Shown: positions 28,572-39,540 of the stretch, one piece after another
How positions within the stretch are numbered: the first letter of the stretch is position 1
Layout of the letters: each line of letters starts with the position of its first letter
Source of the DNA: Batillaria attramentaria
Lineage: Eukaryota; Mollusca; Gastropoda; Batillariidae
Length of the DNA stretch: 64,000 nt
Assembly: GCA_018292915.2 (NCBI GenBank)
Contig: JACVVK020000293.1
Coordinates: forward strand, 273,501 to 337,500
Reading direction: 5' to 3'
The notes under the pieces: model-generated
The model's database searches: none
What the model was told of the DNA's origin: nothing
What the model saw: the letters and a program-made list of their open reading frames with translations, nothing else
Position numbers and translations under genes: made by a program

Positions 28572-29105
28572 CTTCCCCTCCCCCCTCCCCAACTCCTCCC
28601 CCCCCCCAAAAAAAAGAAGAAATAAAATAATAATAATAATAATCCCGTCTACCGACTTCCGGCTACGCGCGCCTCTGACCGGGGCACCAGACCAAAAAAC
28701 AAAAAAAAAACCAACAACAAAACAGGTGACATAAACCATAACACGCAATTTGCTGTCCTCTGTTGCGTGAGAGGATGTGGCGGACCCCGAGTGAACAGCG
28801 CTCACCGATTGAATATTTCATTCTGACCCCGGTAGTGGCAGAGTTGGCATGGTGCCGTCATCACGTGCAGACACAATCAGGGACCTGTCAAGCGACATGT
28901 TTTGTGGGCTGGTCGCGTTTCTCTCTGTGCCAAAGACGATTGATCAAGATGGTCAGGGGTGTGTCCGGTGCTACTTCCAATTTTTTTTTTTTTTTTTTTT
29001 GAGGGGGGTGGGTGGGGGGGGGGGTGGAGACGATGTGCCCAGGTAAAGTCGAATGTCTGAAGCATAAACATTCACACGTTGTTATATAATAATATCGTAT
29101 TAGGA
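28572..29105. other. No gene recognised; C-rich, (AAT)n and poly(T)
   Basis: C/T-rich tract at 28566-28610, (AAT)n at 28625-28644 and poly(T) at 28981-29000 followed by a G-rich run. No exon is recognised. Confidence 0.5.
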
Positions 29106-29109
29106 AAGG

Positions 29110-29368
29110 TCGTTGGCTTTTTGTTGTTGTTTCTGTTTTGTTGTTTGTTGGGTTGGGTGGGGTTTTGTTTGTTTGTTTGTTTGTTGTTGTTTGTTCTTGT
29201 TTTGTTTTGTGTTGTTTTTTTGTGTGTTTGTTAGTTTTTGGAGGGGGGGGGGGCATTTTTGGTTGTTTTTGGTTTTTGGTGGTGGTGGTGATGTTTGTTT
29301 GTTTGCTTGGGTGGGGTTTTGTTTGTTTGTTTGTTGTTTGTTCTTGTTTTGTTTTTTGTTTTTTTGTG

Positions 29369-29432
<64 letters not shown>

Positions 29433-29560
29433 GGAGGTGGGGGGGGGGGCATTTTTGGTTGCTTTTGGTGGTGGTGGTGATGTTTGTTTGTTTGTTTGCT
29501 TGGGTTTTGTTGTTGTTGTTGTTGTTGTTGTTGTTTGTTTGTTTGTTTTTTCTTTGCTAA
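29110..29560. repeat. G/T low-complexity tract with internal duplication and (GT)n
   Basis: GCATTTTTGGTTG...TTGGTGGTGGTGGTGATGTT occurs twice (29252 and 29449). (GT)n spans about 29376-29430. GTTT, GTT and TTG repeats fill the rest. ORFs of 115-159 codons are artefacts. Confidence 0.9.
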
Positions 29561-29606
29561 GCGGCCTTTTTCTTTCAAACCGACAAACCTAAATCCATGG
29601 AGTTTT

Positions 29607-29780
29607 GGGGAGCCGGGATAGCCGAATGGTAGAGCGTTGGACTTTCAAAGCTCGGGTCGTGAGTTTAAATCCCGGCTGGTGCCAGATATCTTTGCCGGCC
29701 TTTTTCTCGTTGCACGGTCTTTGATATCGCCCATACGTGGTGGAAAAGGACGTTAAACTCCCCAAACACCCACCCACCCA
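29607..29780 (+). mobile_element. SINE-A copy 11, likely TSD
   Basis: Head GGGGAGCCGGGATAGCCGAA, then GTGAGTTTAAATCCCGGCTG, body GATATCGCCCATACGTGGTG and tail CAAACACCCACCCACCCA. CCATGGAG occurs at 29595-29602 and 29778-29785, slightly offset from the element's 5' end. Confidence 0.9.
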
Positions 29781-30553
29781 TGGAGCATTTCTATTTCTGT
29801 TTTCTCCAGACAGTAGCCGAATTGAGCGGGTTTTAATTTTTTTTTTTTTAACATTAACAAATGTGGATATCTCATGAAAAACCTCCATTGATTTCGCTTT
29901 GTTTATTTGATAGCAGTGGGTCGTTTATCGACCAGAACACTGCCTGTGCTACAATGTAAATACAAGTTCGTGCCCATGTTTCAAACATCCGGCTTTATCT
30001 CCGACCGATCGCTGTGAAAACTCAGATTCAAACCCAGTAGCAGCAGCAAAACTCCCGGCAATGTTGTTTAACCCCCGTGTTGATTCTCTCCCCCGAGCCT
30101 GTCTGTGTCTGTTTTTTTTCCAAAGATAATCCGAGAGCCATCAGCGATTACTTAAACATGCATCTATTATACATTGTACCAGGCATTTTGAAGTAGTTCT
30201 GGGTGTGTGGTGTGTGAGTTCCGGAAGAACACTATGATGTGACTGAATGTTTTACTCGTTTTAATCGGAAGAAACAAATCTGAGTTTGTGTTAATTATTC
30301 ACGCATCGCTGATTTTTGAACGGAAATTTATGGTTGATTAGTATTGATCCGAGCTATGCACAAGCTTCAAAGTAAAATAAAAAAAAGCAGTGTTATATTA
30401 CATGCTTTTAGCTTAATGCATTTGCCGAAGTTGTCTTTGTGTGCGATAAGATTGGTTTTGAAAAAAAAAAAAAGTTATAATGTTAACAGACTGAGCAAAT
30501 TATTTCAAAGAAGCAGTCAGAACTGCGGGGTTTGGTCTGGTGGTTCAGTTGTT
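29781..30553. other. No gene recognised
   Basis: AT-rich, unique-looking sequence. No repeat family or exon is supported. Confidence 0.5.
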
Positions 30554-30808
30554 TTAACGAGGCTGATGCTACCATATTTATGCTCACAGATCGTCCTGGG
30601 CTCGTTTCGTGGTGCCACTCTGACACTTGGACAGTGACAGCGTCTGTAATCCTAGCACTGAGCCAACGAAAGCGTACTCTATGACCACACTGAGCGTTTT
30701 AGTAGTGTTAACAACAGTCGTAAAATTTGAATGTTTGGCCGGTATCGCAACGTTGTATCGCATTAAGAGCTGTACTACTCAAAATAAAGTACTCATTAAT
30801 TATTTTAG

Positions 30809-30842
<34 letters not shown>

Positions 30843-30929
30843 AGTATTTCGAGCGTACAGGCGCACTCACGAGCGAAACTGTTCCAAAACATAAACTGGC
30901 ATAGCAAAGATGGAATTGGCCCGTTTTAA
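30554..30929. mobile_element. MITE family D, copy 3, TTAA on both sides
   Basis: Left TTAACGAGGCTGATGCTACC; right end is the complement of TTAAAACGGGCCAATTCCAT. TTAA at 30554-30557 and 30926-30929. The interior is uninterrupted where copy 2 carries SINE-A and copy 1 carries E. An (ATT)n expansion lies at 30814-30840. Confidence 0.85.
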
Positions 30930-32003
<1,074 letters not shown>

Positions 32004-32016
32004 GGCCAGAGACCAG

Positions 32017-32207
32017 GGTGGGGTGGGTGGTGTTGGGGGGGGGGGGGTTAACGTCCTTTCCCACCACATACGGGTGATATCAAAGACGGGGCAACGATGA
32101 AAAACCCAGCGCAAATGTTTGGCCCCAGCCGGGATACGAACTCACGACCCGAGCATTAGAAGTCCAACGCTCTACCATTCGGCCACCCCGGCTCCCCGGC
32201 CCGAGAC
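32017..32207 (-). mobile_element. SINE-A copy 12, 13-bp TSD
   Basis: Full-length minus-strand copy with an expanded G/C run in the tail. GGCCAGAGACCAG at 32004-32016 and GGCCCGAGACCAG at 32208-32220 are the duplication, one mismatch. Confidence 0.95.
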
Positions 32208-32220
32208 CAGTGTAGACTGC

Positions 32221-32596
32221 ATAATAATGGGTTGATGTGGTTTCTAATGATCTGAAGATTTCAAGTAAAATTGCGCCTTTTGCATAGGTTTTGGAGTTTA
32301 ACTCTTCAAAGATGCTTAGAGGATGTTTACTGCGAGTGGGTTCGTGGGTGTTCATGGGTTTTAACTCAACACCCGCCCACCCGCATAAAACATCTTAAAA
32401 GGATCTCATAAAACTGTAAAAATGAACATGTAAATTGAAACAGAGTGCATTGCGACATTCAGGCTATGACGTGGTCACGATGAAACGCCCAAACTGAACC
32501 ATCTCCGTCGCTCAAGGACCAGCTGCTTCGGATCGGATGCATGAAAAGGGACTAGACTAGTTTGAGACTTAGGCCGGGGCTATCATCAGCGTGTAT
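32221..32596. other. No gene recognised
   Basis: Unique-looking. No exon supported. Confidence 0.45.
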
Positions 32597-32909
32597 GGAC
32601 GACTCCACTCCCGGTCAACCAGAATTCAGCCAATCGCGTGCCGTGGCATAATGAGCACAACGCATGGCAAGGGCTGGCAAACTTTCTTCCCAGACACTAC
32701 GAAGAGGGAAGCACGTGTAGAGAAAGCAGTACGTCCGTTTACGTCATTTGAGGAAAAAGACCATTACGTTCAATCTCTTTCATCTTGAAATCACCCCATT
32801 TTCAAAAAAAAAGAAAAAAAAGACGTCATGGACGTACTGTGCTTTTCCAATACACGGCAGGGTAAAAGAGCGGGGCTTTGGCCTCGGGGCTTGCCAAGTG
32901 GAGTCGTCT
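32597..32909. mobile_element. MITE family H, copy 1
   Basis: Ends GGACGACTCCACT and the complement AGACGACTCCACT. The interior matches copy 2 (36008-36353, reverse) through CAGAATTCAGCCAATCGCGT, GGCATAATGAGCACAAC, ACGTCATTTGAGGAAAAAGA and CATCTTGAAATCAC. About 313 bp, non-coding. Confidence 0.85.
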
Positions 32910-33205
32910 AATAATAATAATAATTATGAGTATTGTATAGGCGCTTTACCCAATTTCATGAATCGGCTCAAAGCGCCGCGAACTGAACCCGACACGCACG
33001 CTCACGTGAATCACAGGCATTCTCTCACACACTGGACATAAGCACATTACAATCGCGTGGCGCGAAGGGTCAGCTCAGCTATTTAAATTTCGGAATTTAG
33101 AATTGCATTTATTTTTCATATTTGGTTGGCTGAACATTTCCAAAGCAGAGGGGGAGGAAGCCGGAGTACCAAGAGGGAACCCCCGACGATCGGCCCGAAT
33201 GAACG
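32910..33205 (-). mobile_element. SINE-B copy 6, 5'-truncated, abutting MITE H
   Basis: The (TAA)n tail begins exactly where H ends. Tail, CACGT-region and central domain are present (on the plus strand GGAGGAAGCCGGAGTACCAA). The copy stops at GGCCCGAATGAACG, before the tRNA head. Confidence 0.85.
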
Positions 33206-33430
33206 TTTAGTCCCTGAAATAGTTGTAACTGACCTTGCCTTAGTCTTCGTTTATGCATCTCCTACAATGTACAAATATTATAGTGTCAGTTTAGTCAAGC
33301 TAGTCTCGGGGTTCATATCAGTCCAAGTCTTTCCCCATGACTTTACCGTCGGTCATCTTGCCTCTAGACAGTTAGCCGCGAAATAGTCTTTGTTGCTTGC
33401 GCGGCGTTAAGCCCTAAATAACTAACTGCC
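33206..33430. repeat. Dispersed repeat M, copy 2
   Basis: Contains TCGTTTATGCATCTCCTACA (compare 3841-3960). Ends TTTGTTGCTTGCGCGGCGTT, then AAGCCCTAAATAACTAACT, a tail form common in invertebrate SINEs and LINEs. A similar TGGTCTTTGTTGCTTGC occurs at 42836. Confidence 0.4.
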
Positions 33431-33718
33431 TCAAGAAAGTCACCTGCCCACATGGCCGCAAGCCACTATACATAGACCACGCAACCTTCTATCCATGACC
33501 CCAGTCCCGTTTCCACCTGGGGCATCGTGCACGCAGTGACCAGCCCGGAGGGCGAAATATTCAGGGTAACAAGATAAATAGTAATAACCTGTCAGCGCCA
33601 ACACCTTTGAAGTGTCCACATGACTGGCGGGAGGTGGGACGTGGCGAGTGGAGCGGTCACTCTGCAACTGATAGTATCTAGTCAGTCTCTGATATACCAG
33701 ATATAGGTAAAGCTTGAC
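33431..33718. other. No feature recognised
   Basis: Balanced composition; the minus-strand ORF is not recognised. Confidence 0.45.
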
Positions 33719-34064
33719 TTAAAGGTCTGCGATCTCAGCAAAAAGTCACGAACGGTGTTCAAAATGCACAGTCAACTGTGTGACAGTTAGAGAGTTTTCA
33801 GCGTCCCTGAAACCCCTGTAATAGCCAAGGGCAGCCTGATTTCACAGCTCAGTTTGCGTTTTGTCATTGAGGAAGAAAGATCGCAGTGGCTACCTTCTCG
33901 TGCAGCACAAAACACCTGGACGCTGTAGCGATGTTCTCGCTCACAGACCAAAAGCACAATGAAGTCACTGCAAACTCACGCTCTGGTTTTATAAGGGTCT
34001 CCGAAGCGCTGACAACTCGGCAACTGTGACAGAGTTGCTTGCATTATACGCAGTCGCAGGAATT

Positions 34065-34138
<74 letters not shown>

Positions 34139-34174
34139 TGTTTGCGGCTCTTTGTTGAGATTGCAGATCTTTAC
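33719..34174. mobile_element. MITE family G, copy 2, with internal (AC)n expansion
   Basis: Left TTAAAGGTCTGCGATCTC; right end is the complement of TAAAGATCTGCAATCTCA (TTAC where TTAA is expected). The interior matches copy 1 throughout. Where copy 1 has GAAACACAATG, this copy has about 36 AC units (34066-34137). It lacks MITE F. Confidence 0.85.
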
Positions 34175-34210
34175 GTGTTGGTCTGTATATGTTACAGTGA
34201 ATTTGTGTAA

Positions 34211-34351
34211 TCAGGGATTTCATGAAATCCCTGAAATTTTCAGTAAGTTCATGTAATTACTGTTTCACTCGGGGATTTCATGAAATCCCTAAAATTTCCA
34301 GGGATTTCATGAAATCCCTGATTTCAAGGGCCAGGGATTTCAGGAAATCAC
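34211..34351. repeat. Array of near-perfect palindromes, GGGATTTCATGAAATCCC
   Basis: The 18-bp palindromic core occurs at 34214-34231, 34272-34289 and 34301-34318, with a degenerate fourth (GGGATTTCAGGAAATCACCC) at 34334-34353. The first is a perfect 24-bp palindrome including its flanks. GGGATTTC half-sites resemble kappa-B half-sites, but function is inference. Confidence 0.8.
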
Positions 34352-34369
34352 CCTTAATTTTCTTAAGCC

Positions 34370-34680
34370 GAACACAGGAGTGCATCTCGTTCAACTCCTC
34401 TTTTGTGTTTTTCTTAGGACACACATGGTAAAGAAAGTAAACACATTGAGGTACATCTCGAACAACTCAAACATTTGAGATAATAACAGTGAAAATAAAA
34501 AATACATGCAAGTGCATTTGACGGAACTCTACATATGAGATAGCCACAGTATAAAACAAAACAAAACATACAAGCTCTCACAGTAAAAGATAAAAAAATA
34601 TAAGTACGTTTCGCGCAACCAATATGTATATATGTAAGATAGTTACAGTAAAAGAAATAACACCCCCCCCCCCCCTTCCC
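34370..34680. repeat. Degenerate ~70-bp tandem repeat
   Basis: Successive units share GAGATA(A/G)..ACAGT(A/G)AAA, then A-rich sequence, then GTACRTYTCG.RCAA..., as in CATTTGAGATAATAACAGTG, CATATGAGATAGCCACAGTA and TATGTAAGATAGTTACAGTA. Roughly four units. Poly(C) at 34663-34675. Confidence 0.55.
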
Positions 34681-34763
34681 CGTTTCCGCCCAGCAAAACA
34701 AAAGCAGCAAACTAGCCTAACATGAGCCATGCAATAATAACCAGGACAGTGAAGCAAACTTAC

Positions 34764-34896
34764 TTGGTCAGGAGATAGTAGTCATTTCTGCTCTTTTTCT
34801 GACCACCATCAGCAGTAGATTTCACACTCTCCACCAGTTTGTAGTAGTCTTCTTTTGGAATCAGATATTTGTGGGTCAGGTTAAATTTGCAACAGC
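34764..34896 (-). CDS. Candidate internal coding exon (133 nt)
   Basis: On the minus strand an acceptor-like ACTCAG precedes 34896 and a strong donor CAA|GTAAGT follows at 34763-34758. The frame is open for 43 codons, with partial codons at both ends: TGT TGC AAA..., containing HKYLIPKEDYYKLVESV and later SRNDYYLLTK. Codon use and charged composition look coding. The K-Y-L-I...YYKLV...S..DYYLL pattern vaguely recalls the N-terminal part of DDE integrase-like (KRAB-A domain-containing 2-like) proteins; this is from memory and weak. The acceptor lacks a good pyrimidine tract. No partner exon was found. It may be a relic of a mobile integrase rather than a host gene. Confidence 0.4.
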
Positions 34897-34939
34897 CTGA
34901 GTATCTTCAACCTCACAAAAGCCTTGAATATTTCGCAAC

Positions 34940-35217
34940 TGAAGTTTCAGTTGTTTTTGTCGTTGTTTTGTTTTTGTTTTGTTTTTTTGTTGTTTTGGGG
35001 TTTTTTTTGTTCGTTTTTTTAAAAATCTGTTTTGGTTTTTTGTTTGTTTGTTTGTTGTTGTTGTTTGTTTTTTGTTGTTGGTTGTTGTTGTTGTTTTTGT
35101 TAAGGGGGGGGATACATACTTGTATACTTGTCTCAGTCACGAAAGTTTGGAGACCCGCTTCAACACTGTTTGACTCACATCTCCTGAAATTTACCTTGCC
35201 ATTTCGTACACCACATG

Positions 35218-35299
<82 letters not shown>
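34940..35299. repeat. G/T tract, then (CT)n(CA)n
   Basis: TTTTGTTG-type tract at 34940-35105; (CT)n then (CA)n at 35218-35298. It produces ORFs of 156-177 codons that are artefacts. Confidence 0.9.
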
Positions 35300-35300
<1 letters not shown>

Positions 35301-35375
35301 CATTTCAAACAAGTAAAACAGCGAAACGGAGACAAATAGCAGGGAGCAGACTGCATTCTGTAAGATTTACCGCGC

Positions 35376-35567
35376 ATGAGACAAACCATTATCCCGGTTA
35401 CCACAAAACAAGGTGAAGTGACAGCAACAAAGACAGAGAGATACAATTTACAGCCCTATGCATCACCCGATGTAGTGTTTCTCTTCATGAAGACAAAAAC
35501 CTCTGCCAAGTTACACACACTGGTTGCTGGCAAGACGCTGGGGCTGATTGAGAATGAAGTTTATTAA
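35376..35567 (+). CDS. Small ORF, 63 codons, unrecognised
   Basis: ATG at 35376 to TAA. Includes TERYNLQPYASPDVVFLFMK and AGKTLGLIENEVY. Composition is protein-like and free of simple repeat, but no domain is recognised. The opposite strand carries AATAAACTTCATTC near 35560, so this could equally be retroelement 3' sequence. Treat as hypothetical. Confidence 0.2.
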   Translation: MRQTIIPVTTKQGEVTATKTERYNLQPYASPDVVFLFMKTKTSAKLHTLVAGKTLGLIENEVY

Positions 35568-35659
35568 TGTGATAACTGTCGTAAGGATTAACCAGTCATA
35601 AGCCTCAACAGTTCTGAATTTCGGCTCCAAGTAGAAACTATTGACTGTTTGAATTTGCG

Positions 35660-35880
35660 GGAGGAGTCCGCTTATTGGTCAATACGTAGCGTCAGGGGCG
35701 CTGATTGGCTATAAAGTACGGTGACGGTTTGAAATCGGCTGAGCTGAGCTGCGTGGCACCACAATGCATAATTATCCTTCATGGACGGTTTGTTTGATTG
35801 TGGCGCTGCATAGCCAGTTGACATGTAGCCAGATTATGATTGACATGCCGGTGCAGCCAATCATAGCGCACCAATACTCC
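35660..35880. promoter_or_regulatory. Cluster of CCAAT boxes with a TATA-like site
   Basis: TTATTGGTCA (35672-35681), TGATTGGCTATAAAG (35702-35716), AGCCAATCA (35855-35863) and ACCAATA (35870-35876) fall within 210 bp, on both strands. This could be a bidirectional promoter for the minus-strand candidate exon. MITE H copies also carry CCAATCGCG, so repeat-derived CCAAT is an alternative. Confidence 0.25.
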
Positions 35881-36007
35881 GACATTCAAATCGCACGTAT
35901 GTGATTGTCTGTCAGAGTATTCGTAATTTTGTTAGATTTTGCCTCATTTTGTTCAGGTTTGACTAATTTCGGCGTTCATTCGCTAACTCTGGCGCGCTTC
36001 GGCTAAT

Positions 36008-36353
36008 AGACGACTTCACTCGGCAAATCCCGAGCCCAAAGCCCCTTCATTTTGCCGTGTATTTGTGATGGGGGGGGGGGGGGACGACACCCATGACGTC
36101 ATTTTATGGACAAAGGAGTGATTTCAAGATGAAAGATGTAGTGGTCTTTTTCCTCAAATGACGTCAATGGATTGCCTGCTCCCCCCCCCCCCCCCACGTT
36201 TCGGTCATACCAAACTGCATGTGGTTTTCTCGTTGTAGTGTCTGAGAAAAGGTTTGCCAGACCATACCACGTGTTGTGCTCATTATGCCGCTGGACGCGA
36301 TTGGCTGAATTCTGGGGGCTCGCCCCTTTTGACTGAAAGGAGTGGAGTCGTCT
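36008..36353. mobile_element. MITE family H, copy 2, reverse orientation
   Basis: Ends AGACGACTTCACT and the complement AGACGACTCCACT. Shares the interior with copy 1. Two copy-specific homopolymers occur: G run 36070-36083 and C run 36181-36195. No clear TSD. Confidence 0.85.
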
Positions 36354-37760
36354 GTTTCAGCATGGTTTGCCTTTTGCTTCTTTTTTTTTTTTTTTTTTTT
36401 GTCTCCGCTCTGCCGAACTTTGTACCGTCTGACTTGTCACTGGTTGCACTCGACAGCTGTTCTTTACAGGGGGAGTCGGCAGTTAAAAAAATGCCTGTGC
36501 GCATGCGCGAGAAGACGTTATCTCGCGAGATTACGTTGACGAAAATATGATGAGAAGGTCACGGGAGTAGAAAGAGAGAGTTTCCGTGGAAACTTATGTC
36601 TCTCTTTTCTTTGAAAGCCAGAGGCGTGTAGCCATTTCCTTGATTTAACGCTGTTCAGCTGTAGGCACTGTAAAGGCCACAAACATTGCCCACATAGCTC
36701 GCCAGCCGAGTCGACGAAAGTGTAACTCTCTCTCTCAGAACCTCTTCCCATTCTCATTTGGACAACTCTGCTGTCATTGGGGGGGGGGGGGGGGGGGGGG
36801 GCGGGGGAGAGGCATAAGTGCTATGGTTTTGATACACGTTTAAGCCCCTTTTTTCGATCACAGTAGAAGTGGGTAGGTAGGTGCTTTTCAAGTCTGCAAT
36901 CACTGCAATAGTAATCTGGTGATATTTTTTCCCCGACTGACGTCCTAGAAGCACCCCTCCACTCAGAGTTAATAGATCACGCAATGAGAAAGATTTCTTG
37001 GTGGAAAGTATTGGATCAACTGATAGGTCAGTTATTCTCCCGTTAAACGCTGACATCTTGAAATGAAATGCTGCTGCAGTTATCTTTTTCAGTTGAAGGC
37101 GTAAGGACACAAATTGACCGTGGGGTCATGTGTCATGTGGGGACATGTGTCAGTGTTAATTTGGGGAACCGTGTTCGACGAGTGTGGTAGTTTGTAATGA
37201 TTTTTGTTGTCATGTAAAAGCGTGATCTTCGTTATTTTTGTACTTTGTAGCCCAAGGTGCATGCCCAGGGGGAGGGGGGGGGGAGGCGCAACAAGAGGCA
37301 AGCTGCCAGTGAAGCTGGGACTTTTTGCGCTGGAGAGTGGCAACAGCGACGCAAGGGGACTTGGACGGAGCGGCATTCTGGCCTAAACAGACAGTAGACT
37401 AGCATTACTCCAGTGAGGCCTGAGCGGAAAGGAGACATTCAAATTTTTTAAAACTCCTGTCAGCTGCGTGCCCTTGAATGGTCTGTGTATGATAATTTTT
37501 GTTTGTAGATTGAAGCGGCGTGACTATGATGCCTGAGGCTAATAGGGAATAAATAGGTATTTTGAGACCTCGTGCATTCGTGGCCTGAACGATTACTCGC
37601 AGATCTTTTTTCACCGTCGCCACGCTTCGTGAAGGTTACTTCTAAAGCCCAAAGTTGAAGGATGACAGTATGACTGGGCCGTCCTTCAAACTGTTATTAG
37701 GGAGAAAAACATAATGGCATGTTTAGTAGGACTTTTAGTAGGACTTCGTAAGGAGGACTT
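36354..37760. other. No gene recognised; poly(T) and poly(G) runs
   Basis: Poly(T) 36379-36400 and poly(G) 36779-36801. CGCATGCGCGAGAAGACGTT, then ATCTCGCGAGAT, at 36500-36531 is CpG-rich and resembles promoter DNA (TCTCGCGAGA is a known promoter motif). No supported exon. Confidence 0.45.
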
Positions 37761-37764
37761 CGGT

Positions 37765-37878
37765 GAGCAGGGTAACGCATTTACATGTAAATTAGGCTCA
37801 CACGGCAGAGGCCGCGCTGCGATTAGCTAATGGTACCCTTGACGGGCCTAATTTACATGTAAATGGGTTACGCTGCTC
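37765..37878. mobile_element. 114-bp element with ~33-bp inverted repeats
   Basis: GAGCAGGGTAACGCATTTAC..., 37765-37798, is inverted at 37846-37878 (...GTAAATGGGTTACGCTGCTC). Only two or three mismatches per arm. ATTTACATGTAAAT within each arm is itself a palindrome. Best explained as a very short MITE. Confidence 0.8.
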
Positions 37879-37897
37879 AGCTGCTAAAAATGCCTAA

Positions 37898-38215
<318 letters not shown>

Positions 38216-38336
38216 TTAGTTGTAGCTTATGTAAAGGTAGTAAGTTGTAGCCTAGCAAAAACTGACCAGATGTAAGACAGGTCTGCGAGACTAATCTTGT
38301 ATCCTTGTAAAATAAAGTTTCCTTCGTTCGTTCCAT
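38216..38336 (+). mobile_element. Retroelement 3' UTR K, copy 1
   Basis: TTAGTTGTAGCTTATGTAAA...GTTGTAGCCTAGCAAAAAC, then AGATGTAAGACAGGTCTGCG and TCTTGTATCCTTGTAAAATA-AAG. Matches 54718-54812, also directly downstream of (GT)n. The AATAAA and tail suggest a LINE 3' end. Confidence 0.6.
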
Positions 38337-38729
38337 CTAGATCGCAATGTGGAGTTTGTCAACAACAAGATGGCCAAAACGTTTCGTCCACATACCAACC
38401 GCACTTACCATGAGGTCAAGGCCCAATAAAATACCCTGTGACATACGGTGTCACGATGTCACCCAAGGAAACCGGCGTGCAGTGTCTGGTGGTGGAAGGT
38501 CACGAGGGGTGTCACAAGTGACGTGGCGTGGCGTGACGTGACCTGTCCATCACTCGTCACCGCTATACCTGTTCACACCTGGTGTCGTTCAGGCTGTTAA
38601 TCATCTGTGCTGTCAGACATCGTCATAGCTGATGGCTTGCGCGGGTAGGTACCGGTACATGTCCTGCGGTGATGATGTAAGTGGGCTTGGGAGTTACTGC
38701 AGAGGTATACTGGTGTTACAAAGCAGTTT
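38337..38729. other. No gene recognised
   Basis: GTGACGTGGCGTGGCGTGAC repeats near 38517-38540; otherwise unique-looking. Confidence 0.45.
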
Positions 38730-38741
38730 GGCCTGATACGC

Positions 38742-38789
38742 GGGATGGGTGGGTGTTTGGGGGGTTTAACGTCCTTTTCGACCACATAC
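38742..38789 (-). mobile_element. SINE-A copy 13, tail-only 48-bp insertion with 12-bp TSD
   Basis: Only the last 48 bp of SINE-A are present (GGATGGGTGGGTGTTTGGGG, then TTTAACGTCCTTTTCGACCA, CATAC). GGCCTGATACGC flanks it at 38730-38741 and 38790-38801. An extreme 5' truncation. Confidence 0.95.
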
Positions 38790-38801
38790 GGCCTGATACG
38801 C

Positions 38802-39014
38802 AAAAGAATAAGAGGCCAGGAATTGTCAGCGTATGCAATAAACGTTGTTTGGTTTTGGTTGTGTGTTTTTGCGATTGATTTTGTATGGGGTTTCTGTTGT
38901 TTGGGTTTGTTTTTGAATATTTGTTGTTGCTGTTGTTGCTTGGCGGGTTTTTTTGGGTTTTTTGGTGTGTGTGTGTGGTGTTTTTTGTTGTGTTTTTTTC
39001 TGTTGTTTGTTTTT

Positions 39015-39095
<81 letters not shown>

Positions 39096-39120
39096 CAGAG
39101 AGAGAGCTTACTGACACTCT
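38802..39120. repeat. G/T-rich tract with (GT)n
   Basis: TTG and GTTT repeats 38850-39015; (GT)n 39016-39094; a short GA tract after it. ORFs are artefacts. Confidence 0.9.
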
Positions 39121-39540
39121 ACATATGGATGATCTATTACAACCTCCCACCCACCCCCCTCACCCTTCCACCCACCCAGCATACCCCACCATCACCACCA
39201 CCACCTTTAAATCCCAGCTTGCTGGTGCAGAAGACAAGACAGATGTGCGTATGCTACATGATATTTTGCCGTGTTGCCCAGACTGAGGGGAGGTATACTG
39301 GCGTCCATGTGTGTGTCTTACACCAAACGCTGTGGCAGAGACGGATAGCGTTCGGTACAGGAAAAGGTCGCCAGTGCACCCGGTACAGTACCCTCCCCCC
39401 TTCCCCTTCGCCCAAACGCAACCTCCCTACCTTGTTATATTTTCCACCCACGCTACTCTTGTTTGTTTGTTTTTTCTGTTCTTGGTTTTTTTTTCTTCTT
39501 CTTCTTCTTTTCTTTATTCATTTTTTTTTTTTTTTTTTTA
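39121..39540. other. No gene recognised; C-rich then T-rich
   Basis: CCACCCACC-type sequence at 39147-39210, a T/C-rich tract 39460-39540. No exon supported. Confidence 0.5.

Noticed and set aside
34913..35446. 177-codon minus-strand ORF
   Set aside because: Made of (CA)n/(CT)n and T/G-tract translation.
35702..35716. Canonical TATA promoter
   Set aside because: TATAAAG directly abuts the CCAAT box instead of lying 40-60 bp away; kept only as part of a weak CCAAT cluster.
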